Source of the DNA: Paragordius varius | Taxonomy: Eukaryota > Nematomorpha | NCBI GenBank assembly: GCA_964247055.1 | Contig: OZ176054.1 | Coordinates: 13,144,001-13,208,000 of the forward strand | Reading direction: 5' to 3' | Length of the DNA: 64,000 nucleotides | Shown: positions 24,801 through 35,248 of the stretch, in pieces | How the letters are laid out: the number at the start of each line of letters is the position of its first letter | How positions within the stretch are numbered: position 1 is the first letter of the stretch | Translations under genes and position numbers: made by a program | The notes under the pieces: generated by a model | The model's input: the letters and a program-made list of their open reading frames with translations, nothing else | Told to the model about the DNA's origin: nothing | The model's database searches: none

Positions 24801-27800
24801 GTCTACTTAAAGTCTTTGAGAGCTAATACAATAAAATAGTGAAATATAATTTTTTTTATTTTATATACAGTAAAAATTGAAATTATACGAAAGGACAAAA
24901 TGTAAAAATATAAAAACAAATACTATTTTTTCTAAAAGACAACCAACCATACTTATTAAATTTTGTGATTTTTTTTAAATATTTCCTATTTTTCAAATGG
25001 CAAAGTGAGAAATAGAGATATATATTACTAACACAATCAATCTTAAATATTATATCGTAATTGTAATAAAAATTGGAATTATACGGACAAAATGTAAAAT
25101 TATAAAGATAAATATTTTTTTCTAAGAGAAAACCATACTTTTTTAAACCTTAATTTTCAAAATATAACTCATTGTTTCAAATTGCACAATATAAAATAGA
25201 AATGTAAATTGGTAGCACAATCAATTACTTAGTTTACGATTGTAATTAAATATTTTAAATAGCAAAAATCAAGGTTTGAAAAAGCATGGGGTTGTCTTTT
25301 GAAAAAAAATGTTTGTCTTTATATTTTAAGTTTTGTCCTTCCGTATAATTTCTGTTTTTACTGTAAATTGCTTATTTAAGAAAAGGTAAGTCTTGAAAAA
25401 ATATGGGTTTGTTTTTTGAAAAAAAATATTTCTCTTTATATTTTAAAATTTCGTCTGTATAAATATTAATTTTTACTCTAAACTTATATAAAGAATTAAG
25501 GATTTGAAAATAGGATATATAAAAAAAATTTCCTCTCTTATTATATGAAATTTTATTGGTAAATTTTGTTTCTGGTTTTTACTTTAGTTTTCTCAGATCC
25601 GACTGGTCCTTTAAGAAAACAAATTTTGGATTTGGTTAATCTTATGCCATACGGCGATGTTCCCCTCGGGAATAGCTCATTATTTTTACAAGTTGAATAT
25701 TTATGATATTTTTTTGAAAATTTCTTTATAAAAGCAATAATTAAAAAGTAATTTGTTGTTTAAAATCTAATTTATCTAATGCTCGAATAATATAATACGA
25801 ATAATTATTATATACTAAAAATTAATTTAACGGTAAAAGACAAATGTTTTTTATTCTAAGAGATAACTATTATCATTTTTTAATACACATATTGTTATAT
25901 TTAGTTATGGAAAATAAATTTATGATTTTAAAATTATTATACCATTAAACTTCAAATTCACCCTCAAATAACTCAAATTCACCCAAAATAAAGTTTTTTT
26001 AAGATTAAAAATATAATAATTTGTTTAAAGCTAAAATAATACTGAAAAAATAATAAACTAAGCTATATAAACATAAATTTATACTAATAATGAGTTATAT
26101 TAGTTGCCCGAAAACATAATTTATTTTTAGGGTGAATTTGAATTGTTCAAGGGTGAATTTGAATTGTTCAAGGTGAATTTGAATTCAAGGGTGAATTTGA
26201 AGTGTTCAAGGGTGAATTTAAATTGCCTAAGGGTGAATTCGATTTGTTTAAGGGTGATATTGAATTGTTTAAGGGTGAATTTAAATTGTTTAGGGTGAAT
26301 TTGAATTGTCTAAGGGTGAATTGAATTGTTCAAGAGTGAATTTGAATTGTTCAAGAGTGAATTTGAATTGTTCAAGGGTGAATTTATATTGTCTAAGGGT
26401 GAATTCGATTTGTTTGAGGGTGAATTTGAATTGTTTAATTCGATTTGTTTGAGAGTGAATTTGAATTGTTTAAGGGGGAATTGTGGTTCAAGGGTGAATT
26501 TGAATTGTTAAAGGGTGAATTGTAAAGGGTGAATTTGAATTGTTCAAGGGTGAATTTATATTGTCTAAGGGTGAATTCGATTTGTTTGAGGGTGAATTTG
26601 AATTGTTTAATTCGATTTGTTTGAGGGTCAATTAGAATTGTTTAAGGGGGAATTGAATTGTTCAAGGGTGAATTTGAATTGTTAAAGGTTAAATTGTTCA
26701 AGGGTGAATTTGAATTGTTCAAGGGTGAATTTGAATTGTTTAAGGGGGAATTTAATTGTTCAAGGGTGAATTTGAATTGTTTAAGGGTGAATTGAATTGT
26801 TCAAGGGTGAATTTGAATTGTTTAAGGGTGAATTTGAATTATTCGAAGGTGAATTTAAATTGTTTAAGGTGAATTTAAATTGTTTAAGGGTATATATCGT
26901 TTTTCATGTTAAAAAATTCATTTTTTTGCTTCGTATGATATTATTAATTCCTCTTTTATTATTGGAATTTAAACTTAATTCCCATCGTAATTTTTAAATG
27001 TATTTAGGATTCTGGACGTGTGCAAAAATCAAGCCCCTCACATTTACCTTCCTTGTTTGATAATAATGTAGTTGATAATCAAAAAACTTCAAATACTTCA
27101 AGTTTAAAGGGTGATTCTATTGATGGTATATTTAATATTTTTATTTTTTGTGACAATTTTAAGTTTGAAATTTTTTTTTATTAGCAATTAAAGACAATAT
27201 ATAGTACAAATAAATTTTAGTATAATTTTTATTTTTCATTCAATTACCATAATTTTTGAGTAAAATATATGGTTATAATTCTAGTTTCCAAACTACTATT
27301 TTAAAATATTTTCATATTACAATTAAACATTTTAAAATTAAATATCACATATTTTTAAAGTTTATTTAATACTACATTTTTTTTAAAAAAAACTTCAAAA
27401 AATATTTAACATTTAATTTTAATAGGTCGTAAAAGCTCTGTACTCTTTTCTGGGTTAATTCCAACCCAGCTTGGAGCAATGCGTTATACACCCAACAATA
27501 AATTTTCATTGCCTACATTTGGATTTGAATCTTCTCCAAAGCGGAATTCTCCGTTTTTAAGCACTAGTCCGTTAAGATCAAACTCTTTTAGATTGGTAAG
27601 TTTTAATTTAGTTTTATCAAGTTTTTTTTATAAAATTATAAGGAATATTATTTGTGTTTTTTTGCAAATAAAAGTCTTTCAAAATGGTTTTTCGTTTTTA
27701 GGAAAAACCTTTAGTTTAAATAATTAATTTGGAAAAATTCGTATGTTATAAAAAAATACAATTTTTAATTTCTTGTAAAAATATGAACAGTGAAATGGAA

Positions 27801-30800
27801 ATTATAAGGATAACACATACATGAATCTACCATGATTTTAATGTGATATTTTTCAAAAAAATCTATTTTTAACAAGTCAAAAAAAGGTTAACTTAAAAAA
27901 ATAAATTTTTTGCTTTTAAATATTTCAATATTATTTTCATTGAAATCTTTTATTATAAACAATAAAAATTAACATTTATTTTTAATATTACCACCCACAT
28001 CCAATAATACTAAATTTCAAAAATATCAAAAATAATATTTTATAGAATTGTAAAATAAGGGTTAATAATACGTTTTTTATAGGTTTTTATCATTAGCTTT
28101 TTAACTTTCATATTTGATTTGTAGAAAGAATTGTTTAAAGAAACACCCCCTAGCCCATCAAAGGAAAATGGAAAAATTAGGAATTTTGACTTGAATGATC
28201 AATCCATTGCAATTATACCTCGAAATAAAAGCGCAAATAGTAAAACTTTACAATTATCTTTTTACTTAAATAAGTTTGTTCATATTTTTTTATATTTATC
28301 CTTTTAACCATGAATTTATAATTAAAATTAAAAGTATGAGGTTTTCTAATAGAGAGCCATAAAAAAATTAATAACTCAAGTTTTACAAAATCAACCAAAT
28401 TTTTAGGGAATATAATTATTCTATGATTAGATATGGAGTTTATAGGCTCAGTTTCTTATTTTATTTTTTAACACTATTCATTTAAACTATGTAAAAAAAT
28501 AGCTAAAAATTTCTTATAAAATAGATAAATTTAAACCTTTGGGTATAGTTTAACTTAGATAATAACTTTTTTTAGGCAACATTTATCTTTTTTTCTATAA
28601 ATTAAAGCATTATTTTATATTAGAATCAAGCTTGAACGCTTCCTTATTATTTCCATCAACTCCATTCAACCTTTTTGGATCTGGTCAAAAAAATGCCAGT
28701 TTTATCCCTCAACATTCAAATCTAAATAATGTTGAACAAAACTCGAATGGTAGGAATTTGAAAAAATTAAACGTAAAAGCTGGCGCATATATTAGTCCAA
28801 AGACAATTGGAAATTTTGCATTTTCACAAAGATCATTGAATTTCAATGGATTAACAACAATGGATTTCAAAACCTCACCTTCAAAAAGGATTTTTAATAT
28901 TGAAGATAATCCTAGTCATTTAAGTCTGTCTACCCCGGGTGTTAGGTATTATTGATATTAATTTAATCAAAATAACTTTTTGTTAGGTCACTTTAACGCA
29001 CGAATTTATTTAATATTTTGAAATTTTTGGGTATAAAAGATAGATATAGATCAAAGCGTGTCCAACACGCGCCTCGAAAATATTTCAGCAGCCCTAGAAA
29101 AATCAAAAAATACTCTCTAGCGATAATTGTTATCATAGATTTTTTACAGTCCTGTCCTATGTTTGAATTTAATATAATATCTATACATGTCCATATACTT
29201 TTTAAATATGAGGGGCGCCTGTCGGTTTTTTAAGTGAAAAATGCCGCCCACGAATTCATTTGTGTTGGACAGCCCCTTGTTTATGCGCATTAGGTTACCA
29301 ATAGAAAATTTTTCAAAAATAGTCGACATATATATGCAATCAAATTTTTCATATAAAACCCATATATATATAAATGGGAGGAATTGACAATGTAATAATA
29401 TCACCATCGTTTATATGAGATTAAATTTTTTGTAAAAAGTTAGGAAACACAAAATCTTACATCTTTTTATATATATATATATATTAGTCGTTATCAATCA
29501 CTATATCCGAAATTAACGGTTCCCGACTCAGTCTTTTCAGTAGATTCGACTGATTCAAATGCGCTCTTTTCATCTTTTCATCAAGAGCAAAGTTTAGAAA
29601 ATATTGATAATCGGGATTTGTCTTTTATATCAACACGCGACAATTTATCTGGACCTTCTGGTATATTTTTATTATTATATATGAAGAATATTTTTACTTT
29701 ACTGTGTAAATATTGGAGTTTTTTCAAATTTTCATAGCAAATTCCTTATTAATCAGTTCTTCACCCATTGTCTTATTAACCATATATCATTACGATAATA
29801 TGTTTTTTTTTCAAATGAGAATAATATATTTTCTTAACAATTCTTTTGATTATGTTGGTTTTGAATAAATATGATTCATATTTAATTTACAAGCTTTTTT
29901 CGTTACCTTTATATTTTAATGGAGAAGAGCGTTTACCATATATAATATGCATGAAACGCTAATTAAAGTTAAAATATATTTTGCTCCTTATCGAATATGT
30001 TTCCATCTCTGATTTAATTATATCTGTTTAAAATTTTTGTTTCTCAAAATAGAAATGTAAATTGATAATCGTTTTTTGTCTAAATGATTTCCATAAACAT
30101 TTTTAGAACATGATGGTCCCTCCTTTGAACAACATCAAAAAAACCAATTTGCGCAAATCAACTCTAATACAATTGAATTATTTCATCCATCTATGGTTGA
30201 GGATTATTACCAATCAAATAACTTTTACAGTGAAGATGAAGGCGAATTCCAATTAATCAGTAGTGATTCTGAAAATGAAAGTCCTAAAAAACGAAGTGGC
30301 AAAACACAAAAAACGGCGACTCCTGGAAAATTGCAAAATTTTAGTGGCTCTAATAGTTCCCTGCAAAATAGGAACCATCAAGAATCATCGTTGAATGTGA
30401 ACAGCTTGCTTAAGAAATTAGCCTTTGAACGGCCCTTGTTTAAATGTACTAAACCTGGGTATGTATAACTAATTTTTTAAATACTTTATATACCAAATTT
30501 AAGGTCTAAAGTGTTAGTTAATGATAAATAATTGGGAAATATGGAGGTGCCCATTTGAAAGAATTACAAAATTAATTTTTCCATTATTTTCTGAATATTT
30601 TTTTAATATAAACATTTATAATTATGAATTAAAGTTTAAAATGCTAAGTAAAAAATAAAGATGATTTAATAAAAAAAATAAAATCTATTTCTTTCAACCA
30701 AAAAAACTATAAACTTTACGCGTGTTGATTTTTAACATAACGTATACCATATAATTAATGTTAATAAAATTGAGATATTGAGATTTCAACGTTTAAAATT

Positions 30801-32793
30801 TAAGATTTTCTCAAACAATTAATTACTTTTATTTTTTTGTCTAAATAATTTTAATTTTTATATACTAGAAACATATCTATGATAATCTTTTTTTTTCATA
30901 GATATACCACGGCCCCAAGCGTAGAGGAATGTTATGAAATGTATTTGAACAATTTGCGTAAAACTATTATAGATTTTTATGACAACGATCCTGATATGGT
31001 GGATAAAGCTAGGAGTCGTCTAATGATTAACAATTTTACGATTGAAAGAAAGGTTTTTATTTAACCTTTTTTTCGATAAAAAAATTCAAAAATATTAAAC
31101 GTATTTGAAGTATTATTTGATTTACCGGTTAATTTTTATAAAGATCACTTTAAAATATTGAAATTTATGTTGGTTAAGTGATATAAGTATGAAATTTTAA
31201 ATAGTTGTATGTAATTTGTGTTAATGTAAAAGGAGTGTTTCAGTTTTATTATTTATATTTTTTGGTTCAACATTTGGATTTTTAAATAACATCTCCTTTG
31301 GTTTTATATAAATTGGTATATTTTAATCTGTAAAAAACCCAACACAAGCCTTTAAATTCCTATACAAATTATAATTTGTTGAAAATTAGCATTAAAATAT
31401 TCTTTTAAATGAATAAAACAATATAAAACTTTAAAGTATTGCATATATTTAATTTTTTTTATATTAAAAAAGAATATATATGTATATATTTTATTTTGTA
31501 GGGTTATGGATCTATCATGTTTCCTGGAGAAATTAATGTTATAGGCCTCAACATTGATAGAAATGGTAAAAAGATTTATTTATGCTCTCAATTATAAAAT
31601 TACCATACCATATTTTTGAAAATTTTAACGGGGAAAAATTTAATTTTTTTGAATAACGAAACTAAAACAATTTTAGTTTAAAAATTTTCTCAATTTTCAA
31701 TTTTTATAGCCATATATATATATATATATATTTTAATATTAAAATCTCACCAGGCATATAAAATATACTTCAATAGACACCATATTGAAATAAAATAAAT
31801 ATTTTTCCTTTTATTAGTCCTGATTGATGTTAAGGATGTCGAAATTTATCCGGATGAAGTGGAAAAACCCATATTGGGTGAGGAAATGAACCGACCAGCT
31901 CTTATAACACTTCACAATACTTATCCCATTGATAAATCAACTTTGCAACCAATTAAGGTACTAATTTATTAAATTAAAAGTAGAAATTACAGTAAAAACT
32001 GAAATTATACGGACAAAACCTCAAAAAAGATAAATATTTTTTTTCTAGAATCTTGATTTGTTCCAATATAACTCATTGTTTTAAACTGCAAAATACGAAA
32101 TTGATATGTTTATTGGTAAAACAATTAATTTATTTACAATCGTAGGAAAAATTAAGGTTTAAAAAAATGATGGTTGTCTTTTGTGTAAAAATTGTCTTTA
32201 TATTTTTTCGTATAATTTCAGTTTTTACTGTATACCTATGTCAGGGTGCATAAAGTTAGAAAATACCCAAATAGTTAATAAAAGATAAAAATAGCTTAGT
32301 CAAATTAATAACTAGGTTTGTAATTATGGGGTTAACCTCCTATCATAATTATATTTACATTAATGATTTTCTATTAAATAGATAAAAAACCTTTTAATTT
32401 TAATGTTAACGGATTTTTGTTTTTAAAATAAAGTTTATTTTATATACCACCATAATGGTAATAAATATTTTATTAATATAGGAATTGGATAAGATAATTG
32501 ATTTCAATTATGAGAAACGTTTACGCATCGCTTGTAAGAAAATGGGAGTTAAGTTTATCGATTATATTCCACACACTGGGACATGGATGTTTGAGGTAAT
32601 TTTAGTTTCAGATCAATTAAAAAAACTTTTTGATAAATTATTTGAGATGAGTTTTTATTTATTAAAATTCAATTTTTTTTACATATTTTCTATTTTAAAC
32701 CTCTTATTTATTTCATTTTGAAAAAGTTCGTAATTTATCACTTTTTAAATATATAATATGATCCTTAAATTATTTTAGGTCTCCCATTTTTAA
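15987..32793 (+). CDS. NUP98: Nup98, FG nucleoporin ending at the autoproteolysis point (29 coding exons)
   Basis: Exons: 15987-16077, 16479-16619, 17015-17188, 17578-17705, 18342-18435, 18840-18943, 19176-19211, 19401-19436, 19543-19593, 19985-20105, 20571-20699, 21164-21211, 21749-21988, 22187-22589, 23166-23308, 24191-24242, 24345-24388, 25588-25691, 27008-27125, 27426-27595, 28125-28239, 28624-28945, 29488-29660, 30107-30458, 30902-31052, 31502-31565, 31818-31957, 32482-32595, 32779-32793. All join in frame at GT-AG sites, giving about 1290 aa. The start is MFGQKPLFGG. Residues 1-135 and 210-690 are FG/GLFG-type repeats, which form the permeability barrier of the nuclear pore. A GLEBS motif (Gle2/Rae1 binding) is at about 136-190. 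A linker with SPFGDSPLF-like PYGDVPLG follows, then the C-terminal autoproteolytic domain at about 1120-1290 (FTIERKGYGSIMFPGE). The protein ends GTWMFEVSHF and stop, with no Nup96 part. The end of exon 6 (weak donor GTTTTA) is the least certain junction. Confidence 0.93.
17578..18371 (+). other. Exons encoding the GLEBS (Gle2/Rae1-binding) motif of Nup98
   Basis: Exon 4 and the start of exon 5 read TTIKFKAPTAQDTMYRNGIS, then IQCISAMKEYENKSLE joined across the intron to ELRLEDYMANRK. This is the conserved hairpin that docks Rae1/Gle2, closely matching the vertebrate TTIKFNPPTGTDTM and HQCITAMKEYESKSLEEL. The intron interrupts the motif between the two Glu codons. Confidence 0.9.
20814..21081. 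mobile_element. Pogo/Tc1-like MITE family P1, in Nup98 intron 11
   Basis: Starts CAGTAAAAC and ends TTTTACTG, with inverted arms of about 80-100 bp containing ATTATACGGACAAAACG. Full copies elsewhere in the window are flanked by TA. Ends beginning CAGT and a TA target fit the pogo/Tigger group of the Tc1-mariner superfamily; no transposase is present. Confidence 0.7.
21449..21659. mobile_element. Palindromic MITE in Nup98 intron 12
   Basis: A 211-bp inverted repeat with arms of about 75 bp. Outer part GGCTTATT..CCACACTATATA is mirrored by TATATAGTGTGG..AATAAGCC; inner part carries CACTAGTGTATGGAAAAAAC and its inverse. The spacer is about 60 bp. Parts of the arm (TTTTTTCCATACA) recur in the tandem array at 41550-42480. 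Confidence 0.7.
22619..22680 (+). repeat. Half copy of MITE family P1, in Nup98 intron 14
   Basis: GATACGGACAAAACATAAAA and the following bases match the left arm of P1. The matching right arm is missing. Confidence 0.4.
23462..23710. mobile_element. MITE family P1, in Nup98 intron 15
   Basis: Starts CAGTAAAAACTGAAATAATA and ends AATTTTTACTG, flanked by TA on both sides. Arms include ACGGATAAAACTTAAAA and its inverse. Confidence 0.75.
23806..24068. mobile_element. MITE family P1, diverged copy in Nup98 intron 15
   Basis: Left arm CAAATTATACTATGGGCTAA is decayed; the right arm ends CTCCGTATAATTTGAATTTT followed by TACGGTAA. It lies just after the previous copy. Confidence 0.5.
24474..24760. 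mobile_element. MITE family P1, diverged copy in Nup98 intron 17
   Basis: The left arm has GAAATAATACGGACAAATTA; the right arm has TTTTACGTTTTGTCCATAAA. The outer ends are decayed. Confidence 0.5.
24868..25470. mobile_element. Cluster of MITE P1 copies in Nup98 intron 17
   Basis: A left end CAGTAAAAATTGAAATTATA at 24868 is followed by a second left arm at about 25070 and right arms ending at about 25360 (CTGTTTTTACTG) and 25475. At least two full or partial copies lie side by side or nested. Confidence 0.5.
25940..26892. mobile_element. Foldback-like element, copy B, with a greatly expanded arm, in Nup98 intron 18
   Basis: The left end TACCATTAAACTTCAAATTC has only about two 21-bp units. 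The core (TAATGAGTTATATTAGTTGC) is shared with the other copies. The right arm, about 26128-26892, carries roughly 36 tandem copies of the 21-bp unit (GGGTGAATTTGAATTGTTCA). The open frames here (repeats of GEFELFK) come from a 21-bp period and are not genes. Confidence 0.7.
29053..29279. mobile_element. Small hAT-like MITE in Nup98 intron 22
   Basis: Starts CAAAGCGTGTCCAACACGCG and ends GTGTTGGACAGCCCCTTG, imperfect inverted ends of the GTGTCCAACAC type seen in many hAT elements. No clear 8-bp duplication was found, so the boundaries are tentative. Confidence 0.45.
30440..32793 (+). other. Exons encoding the Nup98 autoproteolytic domain
   Basis: Exons 24 (end) to 29 encode CTKPGYTTAPSVEECYEMYL, NNFTIERKGYGSIMFPGE, IYPDEVEKPILGEEMNRPA, IDFNYEKRLRIACKKMG and GTWMFEVSHF. 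This matches the domain that in most eukaryotes cleaves the Nup98-Nup96 precursor between Phe and Ser of HFS. Here the His and Phe are kept but the next codon is TAA. The domain also tethers Nup98 to the pore through Nup96 or Nup88, which may explain why it is retained. Confidence 0.9.
31990..32230. mobile_element. MITE family P1, in Nup98 intron 27
   Basis: Starts CAGTAAAAACTGAAATTATA and ends CAGTTTTTACTG, with TA on both flanks. One of the best preserved copies (241 bp). Confidence 0.8.
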
Positions 32794-33566
32794 ACTCAAA
32801 TATCTGGAAAAAATGACTCAAAAAAATCAAACTCAAAGCCTACATAAGAAACAGCCTTCTCTATTATATTAATGTTATGATAAATATCATCCATTTTATA
32901 AAACAAATAAATGTTTAAATTCGCGTAGATACTAATGTGTTGTTGGTTGATATTTATTGAAATCTTTTCATAAATATTTTTTTGTTTTCTTTTTTTTATT
33001 TTCTATATAAATATGGTTTGTCATGTTTAAGCCGATATTCATAATAAATATATATATATTATAACTAATAAATTATATATAATGACTTTAAAACACAATA
33101 ATAAAATAATAGTTATGTGATGTGGGGGTGTAGGGGTAAGATACATAAAAATAACTAATTTATATATACAGGAAACCTCTTCATTTTTTATAAAAACATA
33201 TAAATTTTATCATTTTTTGGGAATTATTTTAGAAAAACCCAAATAATTAAAACTTAGATATCAAAAAAATAGTTTATTCTGTTGAAAATACAAGTGTGCT
33301 TAAATTATCTTTTAAAATTCAAATTTTTGACTAATTTTTTTCACAAAAAAAGGTTTGACTGTTATACATATTGAAAAGTGTGACTGCGTCGTGGTTTTAC
33401 ATTTAAATACTAATATAAAAAAAGGATATATTAATATAAGGGGCGAAAATTAAAGAGAATTTTTCTTTACATTAAGTTAAAAGTAATAGAAAATGTGACA
33501 TCTTTTATATGTTTTTAAAACTTGGACAATAAAAAGGGTAATTTTTTCCCCCACGTTTAGTTTGGT
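32794..33566. other. Convergent intergenic region between Nup98 and sestrin
   Basis: It holds the 3' UTRs of both genes. AATAAA-type strings occur at about 32906 and 33040. No ORF resembling Nup96 or any other gene is present. Confidence 0.6.
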
Positions 33567-35206
33567 TTAAGACATGAATTGCATGATTGCTCGCAGTGCA
33601 TAAAGATTGGCTGCTTGGATTTTGGCATCCATAATCATGAGATTAACATGAACCTAAATACAATTAGATTAAACAAAAAATAATAAAAGTTTTTTCACTA
33701 AATTTTCAAAAATCGCTTTTAATACAGCAAAAAATTAAAATTTTACGGGTAAAACGTAAAACTATAAAGAAAAATGTTTTGTTCCCAACCATACCTTTTT
33801 AAAACCTTCTTTATTTTTCTTATATAAACTAAACTATTCAATTATAATTGTAAAAAATAATTTATGTGTTATTGATATAGATAGATCTCTCCATACTTTG
33901 GATTAAACAATGAGTTTTAAGATTTAAAAAATATGTAAGGTTGTATTAAACAAAAAAATATTTACCTTTATATCAATAAAACTCATTTAATCTAGTTGAA
34001 AGTTAATTATAGTCATAAAAAATCGTAAAACCTACAACATGAATTAATATATTATTATATTCTTTAGGAAACTCACAAAATTACTCCCTAAAACTATATG
34101 TATGTTTTTTAATTTAACAAAAAATAAAATATGTACCTTTTCAGATTCTAGGAAATCGCGCATAAATCCTTCCTTAATGCAAAACTCTAAGGAACTCGAA
34201 GTACTGCTACTCCTTTTACTTAAAGGGGAACTTTTTGTCCCTTCATTTCCGCCGCCATTGTTAGAGTTTTTACCCCGTTTTTTCGTATTGGTAGAATGAG
34301 TTTGACCAGATTTTTTATTCTAAGAATATATATGTAAAAAGATTAAAAATTAAATATTAGTTTAAACATAAAAGTTTAAATATAATGAATTTTTTCCATA
34401 AAGATACCCAACTATATTTCTTATTTCACAAACTAATAACGATATGTTACCTATACAGAAAAAAAATAATTTATCCAAATAAAAATTATTTGCCTTGGAC
34501 TTTTTATCTCATTACTGTTTAATATATAGTTTTGAAAGCGAAAAAAAAGTATTTTTTTCAGATAAACGAAATTTAAAAATCTTCAATTATATTTAAACTA
34601 AAATTGTTAAATATAAAATAAGGTATGCTAACATAATTTACATATCTATTCCACATTTTGAATGGATTATACGCATAAAAAAATATATTTTTTTATTATT
34701 TATATAAATATGGGAAAAATTATCTTTTTATGCTTTATTTAAAAACTTTTTTCAAAAAATTTACTTTATTCATTTTGCCATGAGGTGGATTCGTAGAAGA
34801 ATTTTCAATTTTCGTTGCAAAAGATTGGCGGTTGTTCTTATTGAGAGATGTTTCAGGAACCGATTCAATTCTAAATGATAATTATTAATATTTTATGATA
34901 AAAAATTAATATAAATTATCAATTAAACTGGATTAAATTATATATATATATATATATTCACTCCTGATACGGATGTATAAGAAACATAGGGTATTTTTTC
35001 CAAAAAAAGATATTCAAACTTTTTTAAATCTTTTCCTGTATAATATATTAATTGTGTTACTACTTTATATTTTTTATTTTATGCTTTGCAATGTAAATAT
35101 TAATTTTATAAAAAATCAAGTGTTTTAAAAAGTATTTCGGTTGTTTGAAAAATAAACTCTCCATATTTTTACATTTTGTCCTAGTATAATTTCAGTATTT
35201 ACTCTA

Positions 35207-35248
<42 letters not shown>

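Noticed and set aside
26128-26892. CRISPR-like regular repeat
   Set aside because: Units are contiguous 21-mers with no spacers, in an intron of an animal gene.
26326-26997. Open frames of GEFELFK-type heptad repeats
   Set aside because: They follow from the 21-bp period of the foldback-like arm, lie in a Nup98 intron, and similar frames occur in the arms of the other copies on either strand.
32794-33566. Search for a Nup96 half downstream of the Nup98 stop
   Set aside because: No frame on the plus strand resembles Nup96, and the sestrin 3' end begins 770 bp later.
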